From UBA935 sp031555615 (GTDB lineage: Bacteria > Bacillota > Clostridia > Lachnospirales > Lachnospiraceae), in the NCBI GenBank assembly GCA_031555615.1, contig JAVBUF010000001.1, positions 1 to 60,824 on the forward strand: DNA of 60,824 nucleotides, written 5' to 3'. Positions 44,068 through 53,588 of the stretch are shown one piece after another; positions within the stretch are counted from its first letter, which is position 1, and each line of letters starts with the position of its first letter. The notes beneath the pieces were generated by a model. That model made no database searches. It was not told where the DNA came from and was given only the letters and a program-made list of their open reading frames with translations. The translations under genes were made by a program, and so were the position numbers.

Positions 44068-45513
44068 TTATTTAGCTTCAATTCCAAGACTTGCCTGTGC
44101 ATCTGCCCAAGCCTGATTCCATTCATCCATGATTGCGTCGAATTCCTTATCGCCCTTGTCGGCATGCTCAATGATTGCCTGAATCTTGGTATTTCCGCCG
44201 GCATTGATATTCAATTCGGATTCCGCGTTGAGATCATCTTTAAAGGTTTCTTCGCCTGCCAGTGCGGGAGCACTTTCAATAAACTCAACACCTGCAAAGG
44301 CTTCATACAAACCGGGATATTCGCCCTTAATATCAATGGGGATACCACCTTCATTAAAGGCAAAGCCTGATTTTTCGGTCATCCATTTTACAAATGCCAT
44401 TGCGGCTTTCTGATTGTCCTGGGAAGCATTTACGTTGATACCGTAGCTATAGTCTGCGCCGGCCGATGCATACTGCTTGCCGTTTACGGTAATGGGGAAG
44501 GACATATATCCGATATCATCGCCTTTGGGGCCGGCCTCTACCATCTGGGAGAATGCCCATGATCCAAGTACCATGGTTCCGATTTCACCGCCATTGATCA
44601 TGCCTTTACAGCCTTCCCAGTCGGTGGTGGTATAGTCATCTTCAATCAGGCCGTTAGCGGCTGCGTCATAAAGAATTTTGTATACGGCATAAGGGTAAGA
44701 ACCATTGCCTTTATCTGTAAAGGGGGCTGCCTCATGGATCATAATCTGGTTTTCGTAATTAAGGTCACCGGTTGCGGAACCGCCGATGTAAGCATCCCAT
44801 GCACCCATGGTCCAGCCGGCCGCATAGTTGGTGTACAGCGGAATGGCATCGGTTTTATCTTTAATCGCCTGCAAAGCGGCAATAAATTCATCGGGAGTCT
44901 TGGGCAGGCTGGTAATCCCTGCTGCCTCGAAGACCGCTTTGTTGTATACGATACCCTGGGCATTAGCGGTAGAGGGAACACCATATACCTGATTGTCAAA
45001 CTGCCATGCCGATGCAAAATTGATTAATGTCTGCATGGTACTTAAATCACCATAAGAGACAAAATATTCACCTAACAGGTTCTTGTCTACCTGCGGAATC
45101 ATCATGATATCACCCCAGTCCCCAGCGGACAAACGCAGCAAAGCGTCCTGTGCATAATCGGTAACACCTTCAACTGTTACGGTAATATTGGGATATTCCT
45201 TGTTGAAGCTTGCTATGTAGCTGTCGATTGCGCCATTCTCGATGAGGTCGGTTCTGTGGGTCAGCCATTTGATACTGGCGGTTACGTCTGTGTAAGTTTC
45301 CCCTACAACAATGTTGGCATATGCCAATGCACCGTCCTCTGCCGGTGCTGTTGTATCTGCTGCTTCAGTAGTAGCTGCTGTTTCTGTTTTGGCTTCGGTT
45401 TTGGTTTCTGTCTGTGTTTCGGCTGTGCCTGCTGCTTCCTTTGCCCCACATCCTGCCAATGAGAATGTAAGAACTGCTGCCAAGCTAAGGGCTATCACTT
45501 TTCTTAACTTCAT
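44068..45513 (-). CDS. Sugar-binding lipoprotein of the ABC importer
   Basis: A 481-residue extracellular solute-binding protein (family 1). Signal peptide with lipobox FSLAGC (Cys 22), then a Thr/Ala/Glu-rich linker to about residue 55 with TETQTETKTEAKTETAAT, then the binding domain. The Cys anchors it to the membrane. AAGGAGG lies 9 bases before the ATG. It is the first gene of the operon that includes both permeases, the epimerase, both GH130 genes and the GH1-ManA fusion. The ligand is probably beta-1,4-mannooligosaccharide (context only). Confidence 0.92.
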   Translation of the reverse strand: MKLRKVIALSLAAVLTFSLAGCGAKEAAGTAETQTETKTEAKTETAATTEAADTTAPAEDGALAYANIVVGETYTDVTASIKWLTHRTDLIENGAIDSYIASFNKEYPNITVTVEGVTDYAQDALLRLSAGDWGDIMMIPQVDKNLLGEYFVSYGDLSTMQTLINFASAWQFDNQVYGVPSTANAQGIVYNKAVFEAAGITSLPKTPDEFIAALQAIKDKTDAIPLYTNYAAGWTMGAWDAYIGGSATGDLNYENQIMIHEAAPFTDKGNGSYPYAVYKILYDAAANGLIEDDYTTTDWEGCKGMINGGEIGTMVLGSWAFSQMVEAGPKGDDIGYMSFPITVNGKQYASAGADYSYGINVNASQDNQKAAMAFVKWMTEKSGFAFNEGGIPIDIKGEYPGLYEAFAGVEFIESAPALAGEETFKDDLNAESELNINAGGNTKIQAIIEHADKGDKEFDAIMDEWNQAWADAQASLGIEAK

Positions 45514-45741
45514 AATAATGGATCCTCCTTCTAATTAACTTGTTTTTAGGTAATTTAGTTAATTAATAACTAATTATAATTATAAATATTAATTTAATTT
45601 AATCATCTATTATTATTGATTTTTATATCTTTTTATTGTTATTTTTATTCAATTCTTCTTTTTATACAAATTATCTTTATTTATTTTGGTTATTTTGTAT
45701 ATTTATATTCTGTTTTTAATCTCTTTTAACTTAATTAAATA
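45514..45741. other. AT-rich divergent control region of the mannan locus
   Basis: No gene is seen. The sequence is extremely AT-rich, dominated by TTAATTAAT-type stretches, and lies between the divergent importer operon and its AraC-type regulator. I saw no clear cre box and could not fix the importer promoter with confidence. Confidence 0.6.
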
Positions 45742-45770
45742 TTGTTAAATTAAATAATCTGTATTATAAT
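45742..45770 (+). promoter_or_regulatory. Promoter of the AraC regulator gene
   Basis: TTGTTA at 45742-45747, 17 bp, TATAAT at 45765-45770, 30 bp before the start codon. Confidence 0.65.
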
Positions 45771-45800
45771 TACATTATCAATTGTCTGAGGGCCTTTATT

Positions 45801-46658
45801 ATGAATACTATTTTTGAAGATCAAAAAAATCCTTTTTATGATACTGCCGCTTCCTTTCCTCTCTGTCTTTTATCCGGAGAGAGTACTGCTGCATATGCAC
45901 CGTATTCCTTCGACATCATCCTGCCTTTTGATTGTATCTTATTGATATACACCAAAAGCGGCTCGGGAAAGCTTTCCTTTCGCAGTGACTGTTTTGGTTT
46001 GGAGACCGGTACCTTGGTGCTGTTTCCGTGTCATAAACGTTTTCAGATTAATATTCTTACCGAGCCGTGGGAGCATACCATCTTTTTTATTACCGGAGAA
46101 GCTCTTCCGTTTTTCAATGGCCTCTTGCAGGAGCCTCATATCACCGGCTCCCCCCGGATCGACCTTCATCCACATTCTGAAATTGTCCATAATATTGAAA
46201 AAATAAGTAACTGCCTGCTTCATAATTCGGCCCGCGTACAGCTGCATATTTCAGCACTGCTTTACAGTATAATGACGGAATGCATTCTGGCCTTTGATAA
46301 TGATGAAAGAAAAAACCGCCCCGTACCACGTTATATCAAGGAAATGAAGGACTTGCTGGAGGAGGCTTTTGCACAGGAATTTTCCCTGGACCAACTGGAA
46401 CAACGTTTTTCGGTCAGCAAGTATCGCTTATGCCGGGAATTTAAAGAACATCTGGGTGTTTCGCCGATACAGTATTTAAATAAGGTAAGAATCGATACCG
46501 CCATGCATTACCTGGAGACTACCGACATAAAGATTCATGAGATCGGGACGATGATCGGGATGGAGAATACCAATCATTTTATTCTTCTGTTTAAGAGATA
46601 TAATGGTGTAACGCCGCTTTGTTACAGGCAAAATATCAGACGGGAGATTTATCAGTAA
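45801..46658 (+). CDS. AraC-family transcription regulator
   Basis: A 285-residue regulator. The N-terminal half (about 20-150) is a cupin-like sugar sensing domain. The C-terminal 100 residues are two helix-turn-helix motifs, with FSLDQLEQRFSVSKYRLCREFKEHLGVSPIQYL and the second helix pair ending FKRYNGVTPLCYRQ (given as regions). It is divergent from the mannan importer operon, so it probably activates it in response to an imported sugar. A GAGGG site precedes the ATG. Confidence 0.9.
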   Translation: MNTIFEDQKNPFYDTAASFPLCLLSGESTAAYAPYSFDIILPFDCILLIYTKSGSGKLSFRSDCFGLETGTLVLFPCHKRFQINILTEPWEHTIFFITGEALPFFNGLLQEPHITGSPRIDLHPHSEIVHNIEKISNCLLHNSARVQLHISALLYSIMTECILAFDNDERKNRPVPRYIKEMKDLLEEAFAQEFSLDQLEQRFSVSKYRLCREFKEHLGVSPIQYLNKVRIDTAMHYLETTDIKIHEIGTMIGMENTNHFILLFKRYNGVTPLCYRQNIRREIYQ

Positions 46659-46684
46659 AACAGGGAGAGTTTCTGCACATAGCA

Positions 46685-46719
46685 AGGCCTGCTGCAAGCA
46701 ATCGCTTGGCAGCAGGCCT
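46685..46719 (+). terminator. Hairpin after the AraC gene
   Basis: A 15-bp stem with one bulged base (AGGCCTGCTGC-AAGC with GCTTGGCAGCAGGCCT). No true T run follows, so termination is likely but not certain. Confidence 0.55.
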
Positions 46720-46756
46720 CATGTATCATATTATGTTCTTCAAAATGTACTACATT

Positions 46757-47317
46757 TTACTTCATCACATATTTTGTCAGTCTTCCAGTTCCGACTTTTA
46801 CAAGCAACCCTTTCTCCAACATTTCTTTAAGTGTATTAATCGCATAGGTAGGGCCACTTCCTAAAGCTTCTTCCACATCTGACCGGATAATCTCTTTTTT
46901 ATTTTCAAACAGTCTGAGTATCGGTATATATTTCTCATCACCTCGGCTTAAAGCCTGAGCATGTATATTAGGAAGAACAACCACGAATGCACCTTCAACA
47001 TTTTCAAATTTAGGCTGCATTGGCAACCCTTTATAGCAACTGATTATCTTACTAATGCCTGTACCATATGCCTCTATTAATCTCATTCTGTAAAACAGGT
47101 TCGCTAATTTTTCATTTCTTGGTTGAGATGCACCGATCATAGCAGCTTCCAGGGACAATCCAGGGACCAATCCGCCTAAAGAAATAAATTCCAGGCGGTC
47201 AGAATAAAGATTGATAATTGTATTCCCACTAAAAGAATAGTCCCTATGGACAATCGCATTCAGCAATGCTTCCCGAACAGCATCTTCGGGATAATCTCGT
47301 TCGTCTGTACGCAGCAA
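46757..47317 (-). pseudogene. 5'-truncated AlbA_2/HATPase_c_4-type regulator (RecG-like COG2865)
   Basis: The 186 codons match only the C-terminal half of the family. They start at the HATPase_c_4 motif YPEDAVREALLNAIVHRDYS, continue with EAYGTGISKII, and end in a winged-helix region (IRSDVEEALGSGPTYAIN). Complete proteins are more than twice as long and begin with an AlbA_2 (Schlafen-like) domain, which is not found upstream. A TAG stop lies just before the reading frame, and the next gene, the galactanase, begins or ends nearby without space for the missing part. I call it a remnant, possibly left by a deletion. Translation of the tail from TTG 47317 is possible but unlikely. Confidence 0.75.
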
Positions 47318-47358
47318 ATTCTAACAGAATAAGTGATAGAAAGCAATATAGTTAATCA

Positions 47359-50300
47359 TCATTTATAGGCATTTCTCCTGTACATAAACCATATTCCACC
47401 TGTAAGCAGAAGGACCATAATGATGATCACCGCCACCGTTCCTCCCTTGATGCCCTTATCTGCTGCCGGCAATGCTTTTTCAAGATCACTTACCTGAGCC
47501 GCTTTCTGAGGTTCAATAGCCGGCTTTGTCAATACATCGGCCATCATTTTTTCTTCACTTGCTACGATCAGATACGCAGAAGCGTGGGTAAATGTCAAAT
47601 CTGCCGTTCCATCTTCATGGATAACGGTACTTTCCATGAACTCCAATTCGCCTGTTTCTTCATTATAATAGAACAAGTTCGCGTACTTACCGGCATTTTC
47701 CTTTTTCATGTCGATGGTCAGGGTGGCTGTTAATCCAAATTCTCCGTTATGAGCAATCTCAAACTGCATCTGGTACAGGCCTTCCGCAAATGTACTGTCC
47801 ACCGTATCCGGTATTACCGAAACCTCCTTCATTACCCGCAGATCAATATCGGCAAAGGAATCTCCGGTGATATCGGTTCCTTTTATCGTCCAGTATATAC
47901 CATCATCCATCCGGAATATCATCTCTACGGGCTTTCCCTTCGCACTTTGCAGAATATCTTCAGGGATTATTGTGGTTCCGCTTATATTCAGTACCGCTGC
48001 ATCCTCTTTTTGCAGCAACTCCCGGGCGGCATCCCACGCTGCTTTACTGTCGCCACTAATTTCAATAGTGTTGGGCGATACAGTATTATTCTGGTTGAAT
48101 TCGATAGCTGCGATATCATCTGCCGCATGTTTATTTCCTTGTACTGTTGCAGCAGGGATTTCCTGCCCTTTTACAGTCTCCGACGAAAGAGGCTGGATGG
48201 CTGCCGGACTATTTTCATCTGATCGGGGTTTTGCTTTGCTGCTGCTTGATTGTGTACTGCTGCTTGACTCTACACTGTCCCCACTATTCGTATTTCCACT
48301 ACTATTATTACTATTATTACTGTTATTATCGTTATTATTATTGTTATTATTGCTGTTGTTATTGTTGTTTCCGCCTGTATTGGGATTGTAGTCTGCTGTC
48401 TTATATAGATAGAAGTCCTCCCATGAACCCCAAGCACCGGCTGCAGCTTTGGCAGAGGCGCCGATTGTGATAGAACCGCCATCCTGTGTAACCAGGATAT
48501 TCTCCACTGCAGGGTTTTTCCAGTTTTGCCATCCGGTTAACGTTACCGGGGTTTCGGTTGTTGCTCCTCCACATTTTGCATATATCTTAATTTCTGCATC
48601 ATCTCCTGTATCTCCTCCCTGTACATAAGCACTGTAAGTATAGTACCCGGCAGGCAGACCCGTAATGGTCTGCTCAACTGTATAGTCCAATTCATCGGCG
48701 GAATAAAAATGAAGACAATAATTGCCGCTTCTAACATTGTTGGTATCATTTTTTCTGGTTACATAGTCTGCTGATATTGACCACATGGACATATCGCTGT
48801 CCTCAAATCCCGGATTGATCACCAGGTTGGGCGGCAATATAATAAGGGTACATACGGCCGCAGCACTGAAGCCCTGTAATGTTCCATGGATGGTATAGGT
48901 CCCGATTCCGCCTGCAATTGCCTGGGTAAGCTCAGCTTCATTCCAGGTCACTGCCATTGCTTCTTTGCTTCCAGTATTATAGGTTACTGTTACAGTCGCA
49001 GGAAGTATAACTGTGTTTCCAACCTCCACGCTTACCTTGGCGGCAGCAACTTCTTCAACTGCCAGTGGGGCATTGGCTCCTGTTCCCACATATTTAAACA
49101 CCTTCAAAGATTCCAGGGGGTTACCGGCAAAATCAAACATTGCCTGATTATCCCAGGAGGAACCGCCATACCAGGCGCCTGCATCTTCCGGGTCATAATC
49201 AGCCGCATAGCTGGACGCCCAGCCCGAACCGTAAGCCTCCCATTTGGCTTTATTATCGGCCAGGACGGATGATGCATTTGCTGCTGTCTGATCATATATG
49301 GCTACCGGAATCCAGGCCGGTTCCCAATAGAACACACCGATTCCGTTGGTTCCGACATTGGCAACAGCCTGCATAACATCCCGCACGGAAGTTGCCTGTC
49401 CCTGTACCGACACGGGATATGGCAAGTCAATTCCGGCTTTTCCCTGGGCAATGGTATTGCCATGACCGTCACCATCGGCATAGGTATATGCATAAGAGGT
49501 TTCCGCAACCATGACCTTTTTACCGTATGTGGCTGCCACCTGGGACAATACGCTGGTCAGGTTGCTCAGGGAACCATGCCAGAAGGGGTAATAAGACGTG
49601 GCAAAAACATCGTAATCTACATTATTACTGCTTAATGTACCGGCATAACCGGTATATCTTCCTGCCGTTTCCGGATTGGTAAAATGCAGGGCTACCAAAA
49701 TACTTTTTCCCTGCTCGTCAGCAACACTGCGAACCGCACTGCTGCCGGCATTAAATAAAGTGCACATATCGGTCCAGTTGGTTACCCCGGCAATACCATT
49801 ATTGGTTTCATTACCTACCTGAACCATTTTTACGTTTACGCCGGCATTGATCATCTGTGTCAATGCATCCTGGGTGAATTGATTAATGGCATCCGCCTTT
49901 TGAGATACCGTATATCCGCTCCATGCCTTGGGCGCTTTTTGCTTTCCGGGATCAGCCCAGAAATCAGAATAGTGGAAGTCCACCAAAACCTTCAGCCCTG
50001 CCTGCGTTGCCAATTGTCCCATGGTAATGGCTTTTGCAACATCGTTATTCCCGCCGCCATAGCCTTTTCCGGCTGCATTATAGGGGTCATTCCAGACACG
50101 CACGCGGACATAATTGATACCGGAATCGGCCAATAGTTCAAAAAACTGCGGCTGCGTCAGTTCTTCACCCTCCCAGCCCTTAAAGGTAACTCCACTGTCC
50201 ATCAGGCTGACGTAAGATGCAATATCAACCCCTTTAATAAAACCATCACACATTCCCGTGACCTGCTGCACATAAATACCTGCATCTACGGGATCCACTA

Positions 50301-51420
50301 CATTTTCCGGAGCACCATCCAGTTTATACAATTTAAAATTATCAAAGTCGCCATAATATCCTGCCGGCAGATTACCGGTTATCTCAATGGTCAGACTGCC
50401 CGCTTCACTAAGGGTAAATTCCTCCGATGACAATGTTGTCCAGCTATTCCAACCGGTGGTGGTGATATCCAGCGAAGTACCACCCACTTCCAAAGATAAC
50501 CCCGAACGTTCTTCTTTCCCGGCACACTCGAAAGTCACCTTGTATCTGCCCGCTTCCAGATCTGATACGGTGTTGCTGAAAGAAATTTCCGCGGTTTGGG
50601 ACAGATCATTCCATACATTAAGGAAGAAGGTCTTGTTACTGGCCCACTGATTTGTTTTTACTGTATACCCATAATCACTGCTGTCTATTTCCTCCAGCAC
50701 AATGTTCCAGCCGGTTGTATCGCCTGATTCAAAATCACCGTTAGTGATGGTGATTTCATAAGGATCCTCATCCCCATCACCTTCTTCGCCATCATTTCCA
50801 TCATTTTCGTCATTTCCATCGTTTTCATCTTCCCCATCGCCTGTTCCGGTCAGGGAAATATTATCTATCACTACGGTTGTATCCGCATCAGCTTCAATGT
50901 AAATTCCGATTTCATAATCTGAAACCTCACTGTCCAGGCAAAAATCCATAGAGAAATCAGCCCAGTTGTTCCAACCAGCTAAGGACACAGCTTCACCGCT
51001 TTCATCACTTGTATAGAAATTTATGCTGCCGCCTCCACAAGCTTTGCCTGTCAGATGATAATCGCCTGCTTCCAGAAAGGTAACGGTTTGAACATATTTC
51101 ATTCCCTGGGCTTCCGGTGCCGTATCTTTTACCCAGGCTTTGTGGGCATAAGTGCCATCCGGAATGGAAAGCGATGCATTTCCCCCGATTTGTGTTACAT
51201 CACTCACATAATCCCAGTTACCGCTAAAACTCCATCCGTTACCGGCTTCCCAAATTGAAGTTTCAAAGCTGCCATTAATAAGCAAATTTGTTTCTTCTTC
51301 CGCATGAACTTTCATTAATGCGGTACCACTCCCAAGTAATTGGGTTACCATCATGCTTACGGCTATTAAAGCCGTCCATGCTCTTTTACATGTGCCTTTG
51401 ATTTTGCGTCCCATCTGCAT
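47359..51420 (-). CDS. Cell-surface endo-beta-1,4-galactanase (GH53), multidomain
   Basis: A 1353-residue exported enzyme. Signal peptide about 1-40 (cleavage near VHAEEE), two beta-sandwich carbohydrate-binding-like domains (about 44-190 and 220-370), GH53 catalytic domain (about 385-760) with acid/base Glu in VGNETNNG (near 536) and nucleophile Glu in VAETSYAY (near 638), a bacterial Ig-like domain (about 800-875), a third beta-sandwich (about 880-1025), an Asn/Ser-rich linker (1030-1085), a C-terminal domain and a membrane helix followed by MYRRNAYK. It cleaves the galactan side chains of pectin outside the cell. It stays attached by the C-terminal helix rather than an LPXTG motif. GGAGG precedes the ATG. 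It is a single gene; no sugar importer is adjacent. Confidence 0.92.
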   Translation of the reverse strand: MQMGRKIKGTCKRAWTALIAVSMMVTQLLGSGTALMKVHAEEETNLLINGSFETSIWEAGNGWSFSGNWDYVSDVTQIGGNASLSIPDGTYAHKAWVKDTAPEAQGMKYVQTVTFLEAGDYHLTGKACGGGSINFYTSDESGEAVSLAGWNNWADFSMDFCLDSEVSDYEIGIYIEADADTTVVIDNISLTGTGDGEDENDGNDENDGNDGEEGDGDEDPYEITITNGDFESGDTTGWNIVLEEIDSSDYGYTVKTNQWASNKTFFLNVWNDLSQTAEISFSNTVSDLEAGRYKVTFECAGKEERSGLSLEVGGTSLDITTTGWNSWTTLSSEEFTLSEAGSLTIEITGNLPAGYYGDFDNFKLYKLDGAPENVVDPVDAGIYVQQVTGMCDGFIKGVDIASYVSLMDSGVTFKGWEGEELTQPQFFELLADSGINYVRVRVWNDPYNAAGKGYGGGNNDVAKAITMGQLATQAGLKVLVDFHYSDFWADPGKQKAPKAWSGYTVSQKADAINQFTQDALTQMINAGVNVKMVQVGNETNNGIAGVTNWTDMCTLFNAGSSAVRSVADEQGKSILVALHFTNPETAGRYTGYAGTLSSNNVDYDVFATSYYPFWHGSLSNLTSVLSQVAATYGKKVMVAETSYAYTYADGDGHGNTIAQGKAGIDLPYPVSVQGQATSVRDVMQAVANVGTNGIGVFYWEPAWIPVAIYDQTAANASSVLADNKAKWEAYGSGWASSYAADYDPEDAGAWYGGSSWDNQAMFDFAGNPLESLKVFKYVGTGANAPLAVEEVAAAKVSVEVGNTVILPATVTVTYNTGSKEAMAVTWNEAELTQAIAGGIGTYTIHGTLQGFSAAAVCTLIILPPNLVINPGFEDSDMSMWSISADYVTRKNDTNNVRSGNYCLHFYSADELDYTVEQTITGLPAGYYTYSAYVQGGDTGDDAEIKIYAKCGGATTETPVTLTGWQNWKNPAVENILVTQDGGSITIGASAKAAAGAWGSWEDFYLYKTADYNPNTGGNNNNNSNNNNNNNDNNSNNSNNSSGNTNSGDSVESSSSTQSSSSKAKPRSDENSPAAIQPLSSETVKGQEIPAATVQGNKHAADDIAAIEFNQNNTVSPNTIEISGDSKAAWDAARELLQKEDAAVLNISGTTIIPEDILQSAKGKPVEMIFRMDDGIYWTIKGTDITGDSFADIDLRVMKEVSVIPDTVDSTFAEGLYQMQFEIAHNGEFGLTATLTIDMKKENAGKYANLFYYNEETGELEFMESTVIHEDGTADLTFTHASAYLIVASEEKMMADVLTKPAIEPQKAAQVSDLEKALPAADKGIKGGTVAVIIIMVLLLTGGIWFMYRRNAYK
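48290..48375 (-). repeat. Asn-codon triplet tract in the galactanase linker
   Basis: A nearly pure run of AAT/AAC (ATT/GTT on the plus strand) codons with a few Ser and Gly. Such triplet runs can change length by slippage without breaking the frame, so linker length may vary between strains. Confidence 0.75.
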
Positions 51421-51534
51421 ACACTACCTCCATCATTAACTATCATTGACGTCCCACAAACCGTATTAATCCGCTTGGACAATCGGTTGTTCTTTTTTTA
51501 CATTATCATTTCTTTATTGAAAAAACAATTCGTA

Positions 51535-51572
51535 AAAACCGCTAATTTCGTAATGAAAAAATTAGCGGTTTT
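51535..51572. terminator. Terminator between galactanase and MazF-like genes
   Basis: A 14-bp perfect stem (AAAACCGCTAATTT with AAATTAGCGGTTTT) and a 10-base loop, T-rich at both ends, in the region 51421-51748. It would end the MazF-like transcript. The same region holds a TTTTTGCGCA direct duplication (about 51598-51617) but no recognisable gene. Confidence 0.75.
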
Positions 51573-51748
51573 CTATAAAAAAACTTGTATATTTTGATTT
51601 TTTTGCGCATTTTTGCGCAAACGGTTGTCTTATTGTGAAATAGTTATAAAAAAGCACGATTCCTATTGTAAACTTTCACGGCAAGATGAAAGAAGCTCTA
51701 TTTTCAGATATTGATACAGATTATTACAGTGTGGAATGTTGGCTAAAT

Positions 51749-52579
51749 CTACCCCACAAAATCCGCCAACTCTTTAAAAGTTTTTGATGTCTCCAGACTT
51801 TGAACCACATTATGCATTTTAGCCACACTACTTTGATAGGCCTTGCGCATGGCTTCACAATCAAAATTTTCCAGTAGTGCTTCCAGCATTCCCATTTCCT
51901 TTATTTTTTTCTTCCGAATCATACGCCTGTCACGTAACATCTTATAGACCTTATACCCCCGGACTGCATTGCAATGTGTTGACTCCATATATTCTAAAAT
52001 ATCTTCTATTTCCTTATCAATTTGCTCTTTCTCGCACTTCAAGTTAATTATGTACTGTTTAATATTAGTAAAAAACTCCAGCTGCCTTTCAGCTAATAGC
52101 ATCCAATCATTTGGATGACCGTCATATACAGTTTCCTTTTTAACTATATTTATCAATACGTCATCGCCTTTCTCCTCAAGTTGTTTTTCTCCACATATTC
52201 CAAGACTAATTGCAATCGCTTTGTCTACATTTTTCAACACCGCTTTGCCAACATTCCCGCAATATCCTTCTAATCGTGATTTATCAATTGTCTTTATCTG
52301 TTCCAGGCAAATTGCACTTTCTTTTTGTAACACATTCTTATTACGGATAATAACATGAGTTGGTAAATTTTTCTTTGTATTCGTAGTCATAACAGCTATA
52401 ATCGTTGTTGTAGAATATGCATTACCTACGTTATTCTGAATTATTATAACCGGTCGCTTACCCTTTTGTTCACTACCTATTGATTGTTCGATTCCGGATA
52501 GATCGGCATAAAACACATCTCCTCTTTCCGGTGACTTATTCACATTCCGGAAAGGTATATTTTTAGCTGCACTGCCCAT
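51749..52579 (-). CDS. MazF/PemK-like endoribonuclease with a long C-terminal extension
   Basis: The first about 115 residues match the MazF/PemK mRNA-cutting toxin fold: RGDVFYADLSG, GKRPVIIIQNN, STTTIIAVMTT and an LEQIKTIDKSRL stretch. The remaining 160 residues are charged and mostly helical (region LKCEKEQIDKEIEDILEY and following), probably a coiled coil, and are not part of ordinary MazF (about 115 residues). No antitoxin gene is seen next to it; the neighbouring upstream gene is a nuclease. ATG 52579 is preceded by GGAGG 7 bases away, with an open frame further up. The role of the tail (own inhibitor, or partner binding) is unknown. Confidence 0.78.
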   Translation of the reverse strand: MGSAAKNIPFRNVNKSPERGDVFYADLSGIEQSIGSEQKGKRPVIIIQNNVGNAYSTTTIIAVMTTNTKKNLPTHVIIRNKNVLQKESAICLEQIKTIDKSRLEGYCGNVGKAVLKNVDKAIAISLGICGEKQLEEKGDDVLINIVKKETVYDGHPNDWMLLAERQLEFFTNIKQYIINLKCEKEQIDKEIEDILEYMESTHCNAVRGYKVYKMLRDRRMIRKKKIKEMGMLEALLENFDCEAMRKAYQSSVAKMHNVVQSLETSKTFKELADFVG

Positions 52580-52658
52580 ACACACACCTCCAATCAACTG
52601 GCGGGATGCAAAACTAGAAAATGTATTCCTAAGTTAAAGAAGAGGAGACCCCGCCATA

Positions 52659-53588
52659 TTAGAACAAATGCCCCTGTGCTTCCTGATATTGCTCCATTGT
52701 TACTTCCAGAACTTCGCAGGCTTTTTCAAGTGAAACCTTTAAACTTCGCATCACACTTTCAACATTTTTAGTAAGCCGTCTGGCCTCTCCCTGCTCAATT
52801 CCTCTTTCAAAAATTCCTTCACTAAAATTACACATCTTATCAAACCCCTCCCTTTGTTTATCGTTCAGTATGACGCCGAACTCTTCTTCCATTATCCTTT
52901 CTCTCTCAGACGCCGGTATTCCTTCCGTAAACATTATGCTCAATAATCCGGTAATGCTTTTCGCACCAAGCTCAACTTTTCTGCCCAGTGTAATCTGAAT
53001 CACCGTAAGCTTATCATAGCTGGGCGGATTGTCCGGTATCCCTGCCCTAACGTCTGTTTTAGCAATAGCAAACCTGGAAATCGCACTGCCAACTTTATCT
53101 GGTGCATTCATGCATATCCAGATCGAGTAAACCTTCTTGATACCATCATAATTTCTAAAATCAAACTCTGTTTTAGCCTGGATTGAAATCATCCGGGCCC
53201 CGTAGAAAATGCCTCTTGTTACAATCTCATAACCGGGGTAGAAGTTCTTCTGCGCTTCCACATCAAAGAAATACTTTTTACGACCGCTTTCCTGTGGTGT
53301 ATAGGCATGAAATCGAAGGTCGCAGATAATCTTCCCCTCTCCCGAGATATTGTTTTCTGTATCGTCGCCGATAATATTTTCGGGCCGGAATTCTCTTTCG
53401 GAAACAGCTATCTCCGGGTCAATACATTCCAGTGCAATCTGCTCAATCGGCAGCTCCGAAAACTCCGCCGCTGTTTCCTTCAGAATCCATGCCAAAATAT
53501 ATCGATTGCTCAGCATATTCTTGGCATAGCTGTCGTACTGCGCCCCATCTACGACTTGTGCAGTGCATCCGCTTAGTGTGTTCTCCAT
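52659..53588 (-). CDS. Rpn family (PD-(D/E)XK) nuclease/putative transposase
   Basis: A 309-residue protein of the Rpn/RpnC type, a group of recombination-promoting nucleases often annotated as putative transposases. The nuclease core shows an Asp in ICDLRFHAY and the Glu-x-Gln pair in FFDVEAQK, followed by the family region YGARMISIQAKTEFDFRNY. The C-terminal part is helical with MEEEFGVILNDKQREGF. AGGAGG precedes the ATG. These genes are often found as scattered multi-copy elements in Clostridia and mark mobile or variable DNA, but no terminal repeats are visible here. Confidence 0.82.
   Translation of the reverse strand: MENTLSGCTAQVVDGAQYDSYAKNMLSNRYILAWILKETAAEFSELPIEQIALECIDPEIAVSEREFRPENIIGDDTENNISGEGKIICDLRFHAYTPQESGRKKYFFDVEAQKNFYPGYEIVTRGIFYGARMISIQAKTEFDFRNYDGIKKVYSIWICMNAPDKVGSAISRFAIAKTDVRAGIPDNPPSYDKLTVIQITLGRKVELGAKSITGLLSIMFTEGIPASERERIMEEEFGVILNDKQREGFDKMCNFSEGIFERGIEQGEARRLTKNVESVMRSLKVSLEKACEVLEVTMEQYQEAQGHLF

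Noticed and set aside
48290..48375. Triplet repeat as a possible CRISPR or mobile repeat
   Set aside because: It is a coding Asn/Ser linker inside the galactanase with no spacers.
51660..51780. Short plus-strand frame starting MKEALFSDIDTDYYSVECW near 51685
   Set aside because: Only about 33 codons, overlaps the end of the MazF-like gene, with no clear ribosome site; at most a remnant.
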